64,000 nucleotides of DNA, from positions 124,001 through 188,000 of the forward strand of contig CAVWMS010000005.1 of assembly GCA_963756185.1 (NCBI GenBank), read 5' to 3'. Shown here in pieces: positions 45,273 to 54,517 of this stretch; the first letter of the stretch is position 1; every line of letters begins with the position of its first letter. A program made the translations under genes and the position numbers. The notes beneath the pieces were generated by a model. That model ran no database searches, was not told the DNA's origin, and saw nothing but the letters and a program-made list of their open reading frames with translations. The stretch comes from DATAXI01 sp963756185 (GTDB lineage Bacteria > Verrucomicrobiota > Verrucomicrobiia > Chthoniobacterales > Chthoniobacteraceae).

Positions 45273-46691
45273 ATGCGCAGAACGAAAATCATCGCCACGC
45301 TGGGCCCCGCCACGGAATCGCCGGACATCCTGCGCCGGATGATCGAGGCCGGCACGGACATTTTCCGGCTGAACATGAGCCACGCGACGCATGATTGGGT
45401 GCGCAAGATCGTGGCGGTGATCCGGTCGCTGGCGGCTGAGATGGACTCGATGACGGCCATCCTCATGGACACGCAGGGACCGGCGATCCGAACCGGCGAA
45501 GTGAAGACGAAGATCGATCTCAAGCCGGGAGAAATCTTTGAATTCACCATCCATGGCGAGCGGAGCGTCGAGCAAGCCTCCATCGATGTGAATTACGAAG
45601 GGCTGGTGGACGACATTTCGCCGGGCGACGTCGTGCTGGTGGACAACGGGGTCATCCGCATGAAGGTGCTGGAAAAACTGCACAACCGCATCCGGTGCGA
45701 GGTACTGACCGACGGCGTGCTCGGGTCGCGGCGGCACATCAACCTGCCCGGCGTTCGCGTAAACCTGCCCGCGCTGACGGAAAAGGACCTCGAGGACGTC
45801 GCGCTCGGGTGCGAGCTGGGGGTCGATTTCATTGCGCTGAGCTTTTGCCGCGGACCGGAGGACATGGCGCTGTTGAAGGAGACCATCGCAGCGAACGGCG
45901 GCCGCGCGCGGGCCATTGCGAAGATCGAGCACCAACTGGCGGTCAATAACATCGACGCCATCATCGAGGCATCGGACGGCATCATGGTGGCGCGGGGCGA
46001 TCTGGGAATCGAATGCCCGATGGAGGAATTGCCGATCATCCAGCGGCGGATCGTGAAGAAATGCCTGCGCGTGGACCGCCCGGTGATCGTGGCGACGCAC
46101 ATGCTCGAGTCGATGATCTCGAACCCGATCCCGACGCGGGCCGAGGTGACCGACGTGGCCAACGCGGTCTTCGAACAGGCCGACGCGGTGATGCTCAGCG
46201 GCGAGACGACCGTGGGCAAATACCCGGTGGAATGCGTGAGGACGCTCGATACCATCGCCCGGCGGATCGAGCGCAGCGGGGGCGCCGGCTTTGCCGCGGA
46301 CGCGCTGCTCGAGGACGACCGGAGTAAGACCATCCACTCCGCCGTGGTGCTGGCGAACAGCCTGCCGCATTCGAAGATCGTCGTCTTCACGCGGGCAGGA
46401 TTCATGGTGCGATTTACGGCAAACCTGCGTCCGCGCACCGCGCCCATTTTCGCATTCGCGCCGTCGGTTGAGATTTGCCGGCAATTGAAGCAGCTCTGGG
46501 GCGTGCATCCGCTGCTGCTGGACCTGGACCAGGACCCGGAGCGCACCATCGAGGCCGCCGAGGCCGAGCTGGTGCGCCGGAAGCTGGCCGAGCCGGGCGA
46601 CCGGCTGGTAATCATCAGCGATTTGCTGGCGAGGAAGGAACGGTTTGCGTCGATTCAGTTGAGGGCGGTGGGCGCGGGGAAGGCGGGGTGA
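45273..46691 (+). CDS. pyk: Pyruvate kinase
   Basis: Pyruvate kinase transfers phosphate from phosphoenolpyruvate to ADP, the last ATP-yielding step of glycolysis. The 472-residue protein opens RRTKIIATLGPATESPDIL and has FRLNMSHAT and MDTQGPAIRTGE. Its signature is IAKIEHQLAVNNIDAIIEAS followed by DGIMVARGDLGIE, with the active-site Lys and metal-binding Glu/Asp. It also has VATHMLESMISNPIPTRAEV and the C-terminal allosteric-type domain. Length is normal. ATG 45273 is immediately before the conserved start; no upstream in-frame sequence resembles the family. It follows treY by 43 bp. Confidence 0.95.
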   Translation: MRRTKIIATLGPATESPDILRRMIEAGTDIFRLNMSHATHDWVRKIVAVIRSLAAEMDSMTAILMDTQGPAIRTGEVKTKIDLKPGEIFEFTIHGERSVEQASIDVNYEGLVDDISPGDVVLVDNGVIRMKVLEKLHNRIRCEVLTDGVLGSRRHINLPGVRVNLPALTEKDLEDVALGCELGVDFIALSFCRGPEDMALLKETIAANGGRARAIAKIEHQLAVNNIDAIIEASDGIMVARGDLGIECPMEELPIIQRRIVKKCLRVDRPVIVATHMLESMISNPIPTRAEVTDVANAVFEQADAVMLSGETTVGKYPVECVRTLDTIARRIERSGGAGFAADALLEDDRSKTIHSAVVLANSLPHSKIVVFTRAGFMVRFTANLRPRTAPIFAFAPSVEICRQLKQLWGVHPLLLDLDQDPERTIEAAEAELVRRKLAEPGDRLVIISDLLARKERFASIQLRAVGAGKAG

Positions 46692-46696
46692 GGGGG

Positions 46697-46737
46697 GATG
46701 GGACTTATGGGACCGACGGGACGAATGGGACTTATGA
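46697..46737. repeat. GGGACTTATGGG-type degenerate repeat tract
   Basis: Three to four imperfect ATGGGACTTATG/ACGGGACGAATG units follow the pyruvate kinase stop codon. They are related to 32451-32496. No hairpin is apparent. Confidence 0.5.
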
Positions 46738-46782
46738 GTCCGAGGACCGGTTCGCGGCACGGCCAATGCTTATCTGCCGGGC

Positions 46783-46908
46783 ATGCACTGGAAACCGCTC
46801 GCCGACCGGGTCAGGAAGGCTGTCTGCCACCCTGACCGGGCGCTGCTCATCGAGCTGGCCACGGGCGCGCTGCTGCTGGCCTGGGTCACCCACTGGATGA
46901 TCGAATAA
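46783..46908 (+). CDS. Possible 41-residue single-helix membrane protein
   Basis: A short frame, MHWKPLADRVRKAV followed by a likely membrane helix (LLIELATGALLLAWVTHWMI), fits a tiny amphipathic-plus-transmembrane protein. No family is recognised and there is no strong Shine-Dalgarno. It is located in the gap between pyruvate kinase and dedA, and may be chance. Confidence 0.35.
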   Translation: MHWKPLADRVRKAVCHPDRALLIELATGALLLAWVTHWMIE

Positions 46909-46956
46909 CCCGGATATTGCATATCCACCGGGCCGCTGCTACACAGCGCGGCTCCC

Positions 46957-47604
46957 ATGAACCATCTCTCGACGCTCATCCTGGCCTGGGTCCAGGCGCA
47001 CGTTTACCTCGGCACTTTCCTTTTCATGGCGATGGAGAGCTCGGTTTTGCCGGTGCCGAGCGAGCTGGTGATCCCGCCGGCGGCTTACCTGGTCACCATG
47101 AACGGCAACAGCATCGCGGGGGTGATCGTGGTGGGGACCGCGGGGTCGTGGTTTGGCAGCGCGATCATGTACTGGGTTTCGCGATGGCTGGGCCGCGTGT
47201 TCATCCTGGCGTTCGGCAAGTACGTCATGATCAGCGAGGAAAAGCTGGCGCGGGCCGAGCATTGGCTGCACCGGTACGAGGCGGGAGGGATTTTCTTCGC
47301 GCGGCTGCTGCCCGTGATTCGCCACCTGATCTCGATCCCGGCCGGCGTCGTCCGGATGAACTTCGGCGTATTCAGCGCCATGACCGTGCTAGGGTCGGCG
47401 ATCTGGTGCACGGTGCTGGCCATTTACGGGGAGCACGTGCTGGGTGGTTACGCGCAGTCGCACCCGAATTGGGCGCAGAACCCACAGGGAGTGCGCGAGG
47501 CGATCAAATCGCAGTTCTACTGGATCGTCGGAGCCGTGCTGGTGCTGTGCGCGCTCTATTTTCTGTTCCTGAAGCTGACGACGAAAAAGGCGGCGCAGAG
47601 TTAA
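46957..47604 (+). CDS. DedA-family membrane protein
   Basis: The 215-residue protein has the DedA/SNARE-associated layout: LFMAMESSVLPVPSELVIPP in the first re-entrant region, then GTAGSWFGSAIMYWVSRWLG, and the conserved FFARLLPVIRHLISIPAGVVRM block (two Arg and Pro-Gly). DedA proteins are proposed lipid flippases (undecaprenyl phosphate or phosphatidylethanolamine) needed for membrane homeostasis. Five to six membrane segments. It converges on the beta-CASP gene with 4 bp between the stops. Confidence 0.92.
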   Translation: MNHLSTLILAWVQAHVYLGTFLFMAMESSVLPVPSELVIPPAAYLVTMNGNSIAGVIVVGTAGSWFGSAIMYWVSRWLGRVFILAFGKYVMISEEKLARAEHWLHRYEAGGIFFARLLPVIRHLISIPAGVVRMNFGVFSAMTVLGSAIWCTVLAIYGEHVLGGYAQSHPNWAQNPQGVREAIKSQFYWIVGAVLVLCALYFLFLKLTTKKAAQS

Positions 47605-47608
47605 GTAA

Positions 47609-48982
47609 TTACAACTCGATCTTCACGCCCGGCACCGGACAGACCACTTCGGAGCCTGGCAAATCGGCCCTGAGGTTTTCCGCAAACCACGCGACGGCGG
47701 GCGGGTCGCCGTGAACCAGGAGCACTTTTTTCGGCTTCAACCTACGGACATAATCGCGGATCGATTCGCGCGGGGCGTGGCCGCTGAAGTTGAATTGCTC
47801 GACCGTGCAGAGGATCGGCTGCGGTTTGGCGCCGGCATCGAGCGATAGTTTGTCGCCAGGGGCGGCGAGGCGGAGGCGGCCCGCGGGCGATTCGGGATCG
47901 GCGTAGCCGACGAAAAAGAGCGAGTGCTCCGGGCTGGAGAGGATGCGCTGGGCGAAGGTATTCGAGAGCGTTTTCTCGGTCATCATGCCGCTGGAGAGCG
48001 CGTAGATGCGGCCCGGGCGGATGGGCGCCTCGCGCGCGCCGCGGCCAGCCAGGACAAAGGGGGCGGTCGTGTCGAGGATTTGCATTTCGGGCCGCAGCCG
48101 CGGGGCCGAGTGGGCGAGGCTGTCATAGACCTCGGTCAATTTCGCGCCGAGGCCGCCGATGTAGATGGGGCATTTCGGGATTTGGCCGCGCCGGCGAAAA
48201 TCGTGGAGCATCACCAGCAGCTCCTGCGTCTTGCCGAGCGCGAAAAGGGGCATCACCACCGCGCCGCCGCGCTCGAAGGCCGCGCAGATGGCGTCCGCGA
48301 GCCGTTTTTCCTCGCCGGCGCGCGTGAATTCCGGGGGCATGCCGCGGTCGCCCCGCGTGGTCTCGATGATGAGGACGTCGACGCCCTCCTCGGGAAATTG
48401 CGCCGCGCGCGAGATGGTCTGGTCGTTGAAATTTACGTCGCCGCTGTAAAAGACCGTGCGCCCCTCGGCGCGAAAGAGGATGCCCGCGGCGCCCAGGACA
48501 TGGCCCGCGTCGAAAAACTCGAACGTCACCTCGGCGCCCCGCGCGGCGCGTTCCCCTTCGAGCGAGAATTCGCGGTGCAGCGGGGCCGTTTGCCAGCGGC
48601 GCGCCACCTGGTCCGCCTCGCGATGGGTGAAGAGCGGGTATTCGGTCAGGCCGATTTCCTCCCGCTGGCGGGTCATCACGTTGACGGAATTGTGAAGCAT
48701 GATATCGGCGAGCGCGGCGGTGGCCTGGGTGACAAAAATGGGCGTGTCCGGCAGGATGCGCGCCAGGACCGGGAGCGAGCCGATGTGATCGTGGTGGGCG
48801 TGGGAAAGGAAGATGGCGTCCGCCGGTGGCCCGCCCTTGAGCAGGGCCATGTCAGGCAGCGCCTCGGCGCCCTCGCGCTTGGGATGCATGCCGCAGTCGA
48901 GAATGACGGTGCGCCCCGCCAGCGTGAGCGCATAGCAGTTCGCCCCGATCTCCACGTGCCGCGTCAGGTTAAGGAACTCCAT
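47609..48982 (-). CDS. Metallo-beta-lactamase fold RNase, beta-CASP (CPSF73-like) family
   Basis: The 457-residue protein has the zinc motif HAHHDHIG at residues 61-68, DAGHVLGAAGILF and FYSGDVNFNDQ (motifs 3 and 4). A beta-CASP insert follows (VVMPLFALGKTQELLVML), and the C-terminal FSGHAPRESIRDYV and VLLVHGD blocks are as in CPSF73-like ribonucleases. Bacterial members are 3'-end or general RNA nucleases. ATG 48982 opens directly with the conserved N-terminus. The next 186 bp upstream are empty. Confidence 0.9.
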   Translation of the reverse strand: MEFLNLTRHVEIGANCYALTLAGRTVILDCGMHPKREGAEALPDMALLKGGPPADAIFLSHAHHDHIGSLPVLARILPDTPIFVTQATAALADIMLHNSVNVMTRQREEIGLTEYPLFTHREADQVARRWQTAPLHREFSLEGERAARGAEVTFEFFDAGHVLGAAGILFRAEGRTVFYSGDVNFNDQTISRAAQFPEEGVDVLIIETTRGDRGMPPEFTRAGEEKRLADAICAAFERGGAVVMPLFALGKTQELLVMLHDFRRRGQIPKCPIYIGGLGAKLTEVYDSLAHSAPRLRPEMQILDTTAPFVLAGRGAREAPIRPGRIYALSSGMMTEKTLSNTFAQRILSSPEHSLFFVGYADPESPAGRLRLAAPGDKLSLDAGAKPQPILCTVEQFNFSGHAPRESIRDYVRRLKPKKVLLVHGDPPAVAWFAENLRADLPGSEVVCPVPGVKIEL

Positions 48983-49168
48983 GCGCTATTGTGCGAATTT
49001 GGTTTTCCACGGCTAAATCATACAGCCCCGCCACGCTCCGGACGAGAGGGGGACCTCCGGAACGCGGGACATCTGCCCGACCAGACCCGGTTTTGGCGAA
49101 ACGGCGCGGGAAAGCAAGGCGAATTGGCGCGAATGCTCGCCGGCGCCAGGGATTGGTACGGCATTATC

Positions 49169-51205
49169 CTATAGCGCGCGCCCCGCCTGATACAGCGCCA
49201 AATCGCCGCGCAACTGGCCGGCCAGCTCCGCATCGGAGCGGGCTGTGGCTAGGTCGAGCGCCTTTTGGGCGGTTTGCCCGGCATTGGAAAAATCACCCGT
49301 CTGCGCGTAAGCGGCGGCGAGGGTGCGAAGGATTTGTGGGTCGCCCCCGCCGGTGGAGTGATTGGCGTCGGTGGCAAGTTCGAGGGCCTCGGGGCCGTCG
49401 CGCAGGCTGTGGTCGGAGACGGTCGCCAGGATCCAGGCGAGGGCGTTTTCGGCGCTTGTATCGGCGGGATTGATTCGCAGGACGGTCCGGTATTCGGCGA
49501 CGGCTTCGCCGGCCCTTCCCAGCCTGATCAGAGAGTTTGCGAGATTTTTGTGTGTGACTGCGAGGCCGGGCGCCAATCGCAGGGCCTCGCGATACTCCGC
49601 GACAGCTTCCTGGTCGCGCCCCAGCCTGGCCAGCGCGGTGCCGAGGCTGTAATGGGTCTGGCCATTGGCGGGATCGATTTGAAGCGCCTGACGGTATTCG
49701 GCGATGGCTTCGGCGGTTCGGCCCTGCTGGTAGAGGCCGTAGCCGAGGTTGCCAATGGCGTCGGCATAATTCGGTCTCAATCGCAGCGCCTCGCGGCAAC
49801 AAGCGATCCCCTCCTCGATGTGCCCCTGCTTCATCAAGGCATTGCCAAGGTTGTAATAGTTCTCCGCATCGGGATTGACTTGCACCGCTTCGCGGCCCTC
49901 GCTCACCGCCTCCTCGAGTCGGCCCTCGTTGAATAGTACGTCCTCGAGATTTTGATGCGCGACCGCGTTATCCCGCGTCGAGACAAGCGCGTGCCGCCAG
50001 AGCATTTCGCTGTCGTGCCAATAGGCGACCTGATGCCGGCCGGTTACCAACAAGGCGCCCAGGATCAAGGCGGAAACAGCTCCCGTCAATGCACGGCGCC
50101 ATTTTAATTCGCCCGTCCAATCCGCCGCGAGCCACGCCGCGGCGATGCAAATGCCGATTTGTGGAAGATAAGTGTAGCGGTCCGCGTAAGCGTCGTTGCC
50201 CGTTTGCATGACGCCGGCCACGGGGACGAGCATGCCGAGATACCAAAGCCATCCCACCGGAAGATACGGATGCCTTCGCCGAAACCACCACGCGCAGATG
50301 GTCAGCGCCGCAAGAATGAGCACGTCATCGAATACCTGCCATATCGGCCAACCTCCCTTTGGCATGGGGTAGTATGCCGCCAGTCCCACCGGATAAATCA
50401 ACTTTTCAAGATAGGTGATATAAGCAATCGGCGCGTTGGCCGGATAAGTCGAAATAGGCGGATTGCCAACCTTCAACGCAAGAATGGCCGCCAAGCTGGA
50501 CAAGCCGGAAAGAATAAAGAGAGGCAGCTTTTCCAGAAACAGGCCGGGAAATTCGGATTGCATCCGCAAACGTCCCAATGGCCAATAATCAAGGAGCAGC
50601 AGCACGCACGGGACCGTCACCAGCATCGGCTTGCTCATCAATCCCAGCGCAAACCAGACCAACATCAGCGCGTATGTGACTTTTGATTTCGAGCGTGCGT
50701 ACCGGACGTACGCCCATAAGGTCAGCATGAAAAACATCCCGCTCAACACATCCTTGCACTCGGATACCCTGGCCACCGATTCCGCGCGCAACGGATGTAT
50801 CGCAAACACCGCGGCGACAAATGCGCTGCGCCACCGGGCGCCGGTCATTTCACTCAAAAACAGGAACAGGAACACCGCGGCTGCGGTGTGCAGAAGGAGG
50901 TTTGTGAGGTGATAACCGCCGGCCCATGAGCCGAATAACTGGTGGTCCCCCATGAGCACAATGACCGTAAGCGGATGCCAATGCCCCGCCACCTCATGAG
51001 TAAACGCCCACTCGACGCCGGAAAAGGTCAGCCCGCCAAGTACCGCAGGATTTTCGTAAACATAGCCATTGTCATCGTAATTGACGAAGCCGAAGCCCGC
51101 TGTCTGGCCAAATACGACGGCAACCATCGCCACCAGGAGCACACAGACGGCGACTTGTGTCCACTTGACCCGCGATTGGTCCGCCCCCCCGGTCGATATG
51201 TTCAT
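49169..51205 (-). CDS. Multi-pass GT-C-like membrane protein with TPR repeats
   Basis: The 678-residue protein parallels the one at 29837-31876. FGQTAGFGFVNYDDNGYVYENP forms the first loop with its acidic pair, followed by GHWHPLTVIVLMGDHQLFG and HPLRAESVARVSECKDVLSG. About ten helices precede at least five TPRs in the C-terminal third (GHIEEGIACCREALRLRPNY, GRTAEAIAEYRQALQIDP). It follows the paralogue at 51242-53167 in the same direction with 36 bp between, so they are tandem duplicates in one transcript. Likely an envelope glycosyltransferase; substrate unknown. Confidence 0.8.
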   Translation of the reverse strand: MNISTGGADQSRVKWTQVAVCVLLVAMVAVVFGQTAGFGFVNYDDNGYVYENPAVLGGLTFSGVEWAFTHEVAGHWHPLTVIVLMGDHQLFGSWAGGYHLTNLLLHTAAAVFLFLFLSEMTGARWRSAFVAAVFAIHPLRAESVARVSECKDVLSGMFFMLTLWAYVRYARSKSKVTYALMLVWFALGLMSKPMLVTVPCVLLLLDYWPLGRLRMQSEFPGLFLEKLPLFILSGLSSLAAILALKVGNPPISTYPANAPIAYITYLEKLIYPVGLAAYYPMPKGGWPIWQVFDDVLILAALTICAWWFRRRHPYLPVGWLWYLGMLVPVAGVMQTGNDAYADRYTYLPQIGICIAAAWLAADWTGELKWRRALTGAVSALILGALLVTGRHQVAYWHDSEMLWRHALVSTRDNAVAHQNLEDVLFNEGRLEEAVSEGREAVQVNPDAENYYNLGNALMKQGHIEEGIACCREALRLRPNYADAIGNLGYGLYQQGRTAEAIAEYRQALQIDPANGQTHYSLGTALARLGRDQEAVAEYREALRLAPGLAVTHKNLANSLIRLGRAGEAVAEYRTVLRINPADTSAENALAWILATVSDHSLRDGPEALELATDANHSTGGGDPQILRTLAAAYAQTGDFSNAGQTAQKALDLATARSDAELAGQLRGDLALYQAGRAL

Positions 51206-51241
51206 TCGGGTTTCGTCCGCGTCGTTGATTTACCAATCATC

Positions 51242-53167
51242 TTATAGACCATGGCCCGATTGATATAGCTTCAAATCTCCACGAAGCGCGCCGGCAAGCG
51301 CCGGGTCGGAACCTCCCGCCGCGAGGTCGAGCGCCCTTTGGGCGGTTTGCTGGGCATTGGAATAATCGCCCGTCTGCGCGTAAGCAGCGGCGAGCGTGCG
51401 GAGAATCCCAGGATCCTTGCCGCCGGTGGATTGATTTGCCTTCGTGGCGAGTTTGACGGCTTCGGCGCCGTTGCGCATGCCTTTGTCCGACACCGTTGCC
51501 AGGATCCAGGCCATCGCGTTCTCGACGGCGGGATCCGAGGGATCGAGCCGCAGCGCCTCGCGGTATTCGCCGAGCGCTTCGCCGGCCCGTCCGAGGCGGA
51601 CGAGTGTGTTGCCGAGATTTTTGTGGGCGACTTCCAGGTCGGGTTCATATCGCAGCGCCTCGCGATACTCCGGCACCGCCTCCGGGTCGCGCCCGAGCCG
51701 GGCCAGCGCGGTGGCAAGGTCATAGTGCGCCTCCGCATCGTCGGGATATTCATGCAATGCCGCGTGATATTCGGCGATGGCTTCCGTGATCCGCCCCTGT
51801 TGGTAGAGGCCGTAGCCCAGGTTTTCGTGAGCCTTGGCAAATTTGGAAGTCAATCGCAGCGCCGCTCGGCACTCGGCGATCCCTTCGTCGATGCGCCCCT
51901 CGGCGAGCAAAGCAATCCCAAGGTTCAGATGGGCGACCGGGTTATCCTCGGTGACGGCCAGCGTGTGCCGCCAGAGCGTTTCGTTGTCGCGCCAATACGC
52001 AACCTGGCGCCGGGCGGTTGCCAGCAAGGCGCAGAGGATCGCCGCGCAGGCGCCGCCGAGCAGCGCGCGGCGCCATGTTATCGCGCCCGCCCAATCCGCC
52101 GCGAGCCACGCCAGGGCGATGCAAATGCCGATTTGCGGAAGATAAGTGTAACGATCCGCGTAAGCGTCATTCTGCGTCTGAAGGACACCGGCCACCGGCA
52201 CGAGCATGCCCAGGTACCAAAACCATCCCACGGGAAGCCAGGGATACCTTCGCCGGAATATCCACACGACAGCGGTCAGCGCGGCCAGGATAAGTAAGTC
52301 ATCGAATATCTCCCACGCGGGCCAGCCTTCACGCGGCACGGGATAGAAAGCAGCCAATCCCACTGGATGGAACATTTTTTCAAGATAGAAGATGTAAGCA
52401 ATCGGCGCATTTGCCGGATAAGTCGCGGCGTGCGGGTTGCCGGCCTTCAGCGCGACAATGGCCGCGATGCTCGACAATGCGGAGAGCGCGAAGAGAGGCA
52501 GCTTCTCCCGAAGCAGCGCCGGAAGTTGAACCGGCGTTCGCAAACGCCCCAGCGGCCAGTAATCGAGCAGGAGCAGCAGGCAGGGGACCGTCACCAGCAT
52601 CGGCTTGCTCATCAGTCCCAATGCGAAGCAGAGGAGCATCAGGAAGTAACTGCGCTTTGACTTATGGCGCGCATAGCGCGCGTAAGCCCACAACGTCAGC
52701 ATGAAAAAAATCCCGCTCAGCACATCCTTGCACTCCGAAATCCACGCCACCGATTCCGCCCGCAGCGGATGGATCGCGAACACCGCCGCCACAAAGGCGC
52801 TGCGCCAAAACGCGCCGGTCATTTCCACCAGCATGAGGAAGAGCAGCACCACGCCAACCGCGTGAAACGCCGCGTTGACCAAATGATAACCGCCCGGCCA
52901 GAGGCCGAAGAAGCCGTGCTCGATCATGAGCACGATCAGCGTCAAGGGGTGCCAATGCTGGGATACCTGGTGCGTGAACGCCCATTCGATATCCGCGAAC
53001 GAGAGCCCGTTGAGCACCGCCGGATCCTGGGTGACGTATTGGTCGTCATCGAAAGTAAGAAAGCCGAAGCCCGCCGTCTGGCCAAAGACGGCAAACACCG
53101 TCACCACCAGCAGGATGCAGACGCCTGCCGTCTTCCACCAAGGCCGCGGTTGTGATGATGAGAGCAT
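51242..53167 (-). CDS. Multi-pass GT-C-like membrane protein with TPR repeats, tandem paralogue
   Basis: The 641-residue protein shares long identical stretches with its downstream neighbour (WRSAFVAAVFAIHPLRAES, LGLMSKPMLVTVPC, YADRYTYLPQIGICIA). It has FGFLTFDDDQYVTQDP in the first loop and about five C-terminal TPRs (GRITEAIAEYHAALHEYPDD, GRAGEALGEYREALRLDP). Same interpretation as its paralogues: GT-C-type transferase with a TPR interaction tail. A HipB-like regulator gene ends 62 bp upstream on the same strand. Confidence 0.8.
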   Translation of the reverse strand: MLSSSQPRPWWKTAGVCILLVVTVFAVFGQTAGFGFLTFDDDQYVTQDPAVLNGLSFADIEWAFTHQVSQHWHPLTLIVLMIEHGFFGLWPGGYHLVNAAFHAVGVVLLFLMLVEMTGAFWRSAFVAAVFAIHPLRAESVAWISECKDVLSGIFFMLTLWAYARYARHKSKRSYFLMLLCFALGLMSKPMLVTVPCLLLLLDYWPLGRLRTPVQLPALLREKLPLFALSALSSIAAIVALKAGNPHAATYPANAPIAYIFYLEKMFHPVGLAAFYPVPREGWPAWEIFDDLLILAALTAVVWIFRRRYPWLPVGWFWYLGMLVPVAGVLQTQNDAYADRYTYLPQIGICIALAWLAADWAGAITWRRALLGGACAAILCALLATARRQVAYWRDNETLWRHTLAVTEDNPVAHLNLGIALLAEGRIDEGIAECRAALRLTSKFAKAHENLGYGLYQQGRITEAIAEYHAALHEYPDDAEAHYDLATALARLGRDPEAVPEYREALRYEPDLEVAHKNLGNTLVRLGRAGEALGEYREALRLDPSDPAVENAMAWILATVSDKGMRNGAEAVKLATKANQSTGGKDPGILRTLAAAYAQTGDYSNAQQTAQRALDLAAGGSDPALAGALRGDLKLYQSGHGL

Positions 53168-53229
53168 GCTGAAAAGGGCTCACCGCCTCCCGTCGCGTAC
53201 ATTTCGAGAACTCATCCGATTACTTGTAA

Positions 53230-53484
53230 TCAGTAAAGCTCGCTTCCGGTTTCCGCGTCCCAGTTTTTGGAGCGCGGTCCAATCCGAAACTCCAGATCGA
53301 GAGCCGAGAGGATGGTCAGAAGCGTCTCGATCCTGGCTGCCGGGTTGCCATTCTCGACAATGGAAATGGTCTCCTGCCGTAACCCCGTCTTTTTGCCCAA
53401 CTCCTGTTGGGTCAAAGCGCTCCTTTTGCGGGCGCGGCGAATGAGATTGCCGATTTGTTTTGGGCTCCTTGCCAGATCGATCAT
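53230..53484 (-). CDS. HipB-like XRE-family transcriptional regulator, without an adjacent HipA
   Basis: The 84-residue protein is a helix-turn-helix of the HipB type: IGNLIRRARKRSALTQQELG, KTGLRQETISIVENG, then NPAARIETLLTILSALDLEFRI, the dimerisation strand typical of HipB. ATG 53484 is used; a TTG at 53502 would fall in the operator. hipA, the toxin kinase usually just downstream, is absent; the next gene downstream is a glycosyltransferase. It may be an orphan antitoxin or a stand-alone regulator. Confidence 0.85.
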   Translation of the reverse strand: MIDLARSPKQIGNLIRRARKRSALTQQELGKKTGLRQETISIVENGNPAARIETLLTILSALDLEFRIGPRSKNWDAETGSELY

Positions 53485-53490
53485 TTCGAC

Positions 53491-53526
53491 GCTATGCGCC
53501 AAATCCGATAAAATGTCAATATCGGA
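53491..53526 (-). promoter_or_regulatory. Promoter with overlapping palindromic operator for the HipB-like gene
   Basis: TCCGATA (53504-53510) and TATCGGA (53520-53526) form a perfect 7-bp inverted repeat with a 9-bp spacer. On the minus strand TTGACA (53519-53514) lies inside it, and CATAGC (53496-53491) follows at 17 bp. The layout fits autorepression by the dimeric regulator. The -10 box lies only 7 nt before the ATG, so the mRNA may be leaderless. Confidence 0.6.
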
Positions 53527-53735
53527 AATGGCGCATAAAAGAGCGTTACGCGGCAGATCTCACAATACACGTTTATTGCGCCGAGCGCACAGGGCCTCCG
53601 CCAGTTCATCGGCATAAGCCTTGTCTCCAACGGGGCGCTCGGGCTGCGCTTCCAGTCCGGGGAAACCAAGCGCGCCCCTGCACCATTTTGGGGTTCGACG
53701 CGCCGGAGGGGCCGCCCGCCCCAACTCGGTCCGCC

Positions 53736-54515
53736 TTAGTGCGCGCGCCCCTGTTCCTTCCACCATTCCCAAACCACTAACTGTTTGAACTTGGCGCTGA
53801 CCGCAGCTTCTTGCGCCGCGTATTTAGCTTTTAAGACGGCGAGACCGTCGCCATTTGCAGTGTAACGCTCGAAAAACTGAGCGGGAGTCCGGTTGCCAAT
53901 AAACTCCTGGGCTCGCTGCCACGGTTCCGATTTAAGCTGATTCACCACCACGGTAGGATTTATGACCATTAGGCCGGCTGCGTCAATCGGCATAGCTGCA
54001 TTTTCCCAATCGGGTTCCATGTCAAATCCCGGAACTGAAAACAGTTTCACGAAATTCGACAAAGTTGCGGGGTTCACCTCACCGTTATGCTGCTTTATGT
54101 AAGCCCCAGCGGCCATTATCAGAGGAAAGCCACAGTCATTCATTCGACCTTTAACTTCCTTCAATTCTTCGGCAGCGCCTTCGGTCTTGCCTCCCGTGAA
54201 AACGTCGACCATCAAAGGGATCATCGAAAAAGCATCCGCTTGCTTGTGGCTTAACGCCAACCGATGCAGGCTATCGCTCCACGCTTGGAGCTTGGGGTAT
54301 AGTGGCGATTGTTTTCCATATTGGTCGTTCGGCGTGTCCGCCAACCACTTCGCCACTTCATCGTCATACTGCTGCAAGTCTTGAACGTCGTCCTGGCGGA
54401 TTTCGCCCGCAGCCGCGCTTTGTAATTCCCTATCCGGGGATTCCTGAGGCCGCGCGCACAGTGGGCGAAGGGCGGCTGCACCAAGGAGCGCATAGACGGC
54501 AATGTACTTATTCAT
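53736..54515 (-). CDS. Secreted partner protein B (possible immunity protein), unknown family
   Basis: The 259-residue protein has a signal peptide (MNKYIAVYALLGAAALRPLCA). It shares conserved blocks with the product of 54826-55611: YPKLQAW, then CGFPLIMAAGAYIKQHNGEV, ATLSNFVKLFS, INPTVVVNQL and GDGLAVLKAKYAAQ. ATG 54515 matches the paralogue's start; an ATG at 54521 overlaps the preceding stop as ATGA. It follows a truncated copy of the putative effector gene, repeating the order seen one step upstream. Periplasmic location is expected. Function unknown; the immunity role is inferred from layout only. Confidence 0.7.
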   Translation of the reverse strand: MNKYIAVYALLGAAALRPLCARPQESPDRELQSAAAGEIRQDDVQDLQQYDDEVAKWLADTPNDQYGKQSPLYPKLQAWSDSLHRLALSHKQADAFSMIPLMVDVFTGGKTEGAAEELKEVKGRMNDCGFPLIMAAGAYIKQHNGEVNPATLSNFVKLFSVPGFDMEPDWENAAMPIDAAGLMVINPTVVVNQLKSEPWQRAQEFIGNRTPAQFFERYTANGDGLAVLKAKYAAQEAAVSAKFKQLVVWEWWKEQGRAH

Positions 54516-54517
54516 GG

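Noticed and set aside
48983..49168. Coding content between the beta-CASP gene and the TPR glycosyltransferase
   Set aside because: Frames are short and unrecognisable, with no ribosome-binding site or hairpin. Treated as empty intergenic DNA.
53503..53735. Possible hipA remnant or small gene upstream of the HipB-like gene
   Set aside because: No HipA kinase motif is visible in any frame over this 233-bp gap, and short frames there look random.
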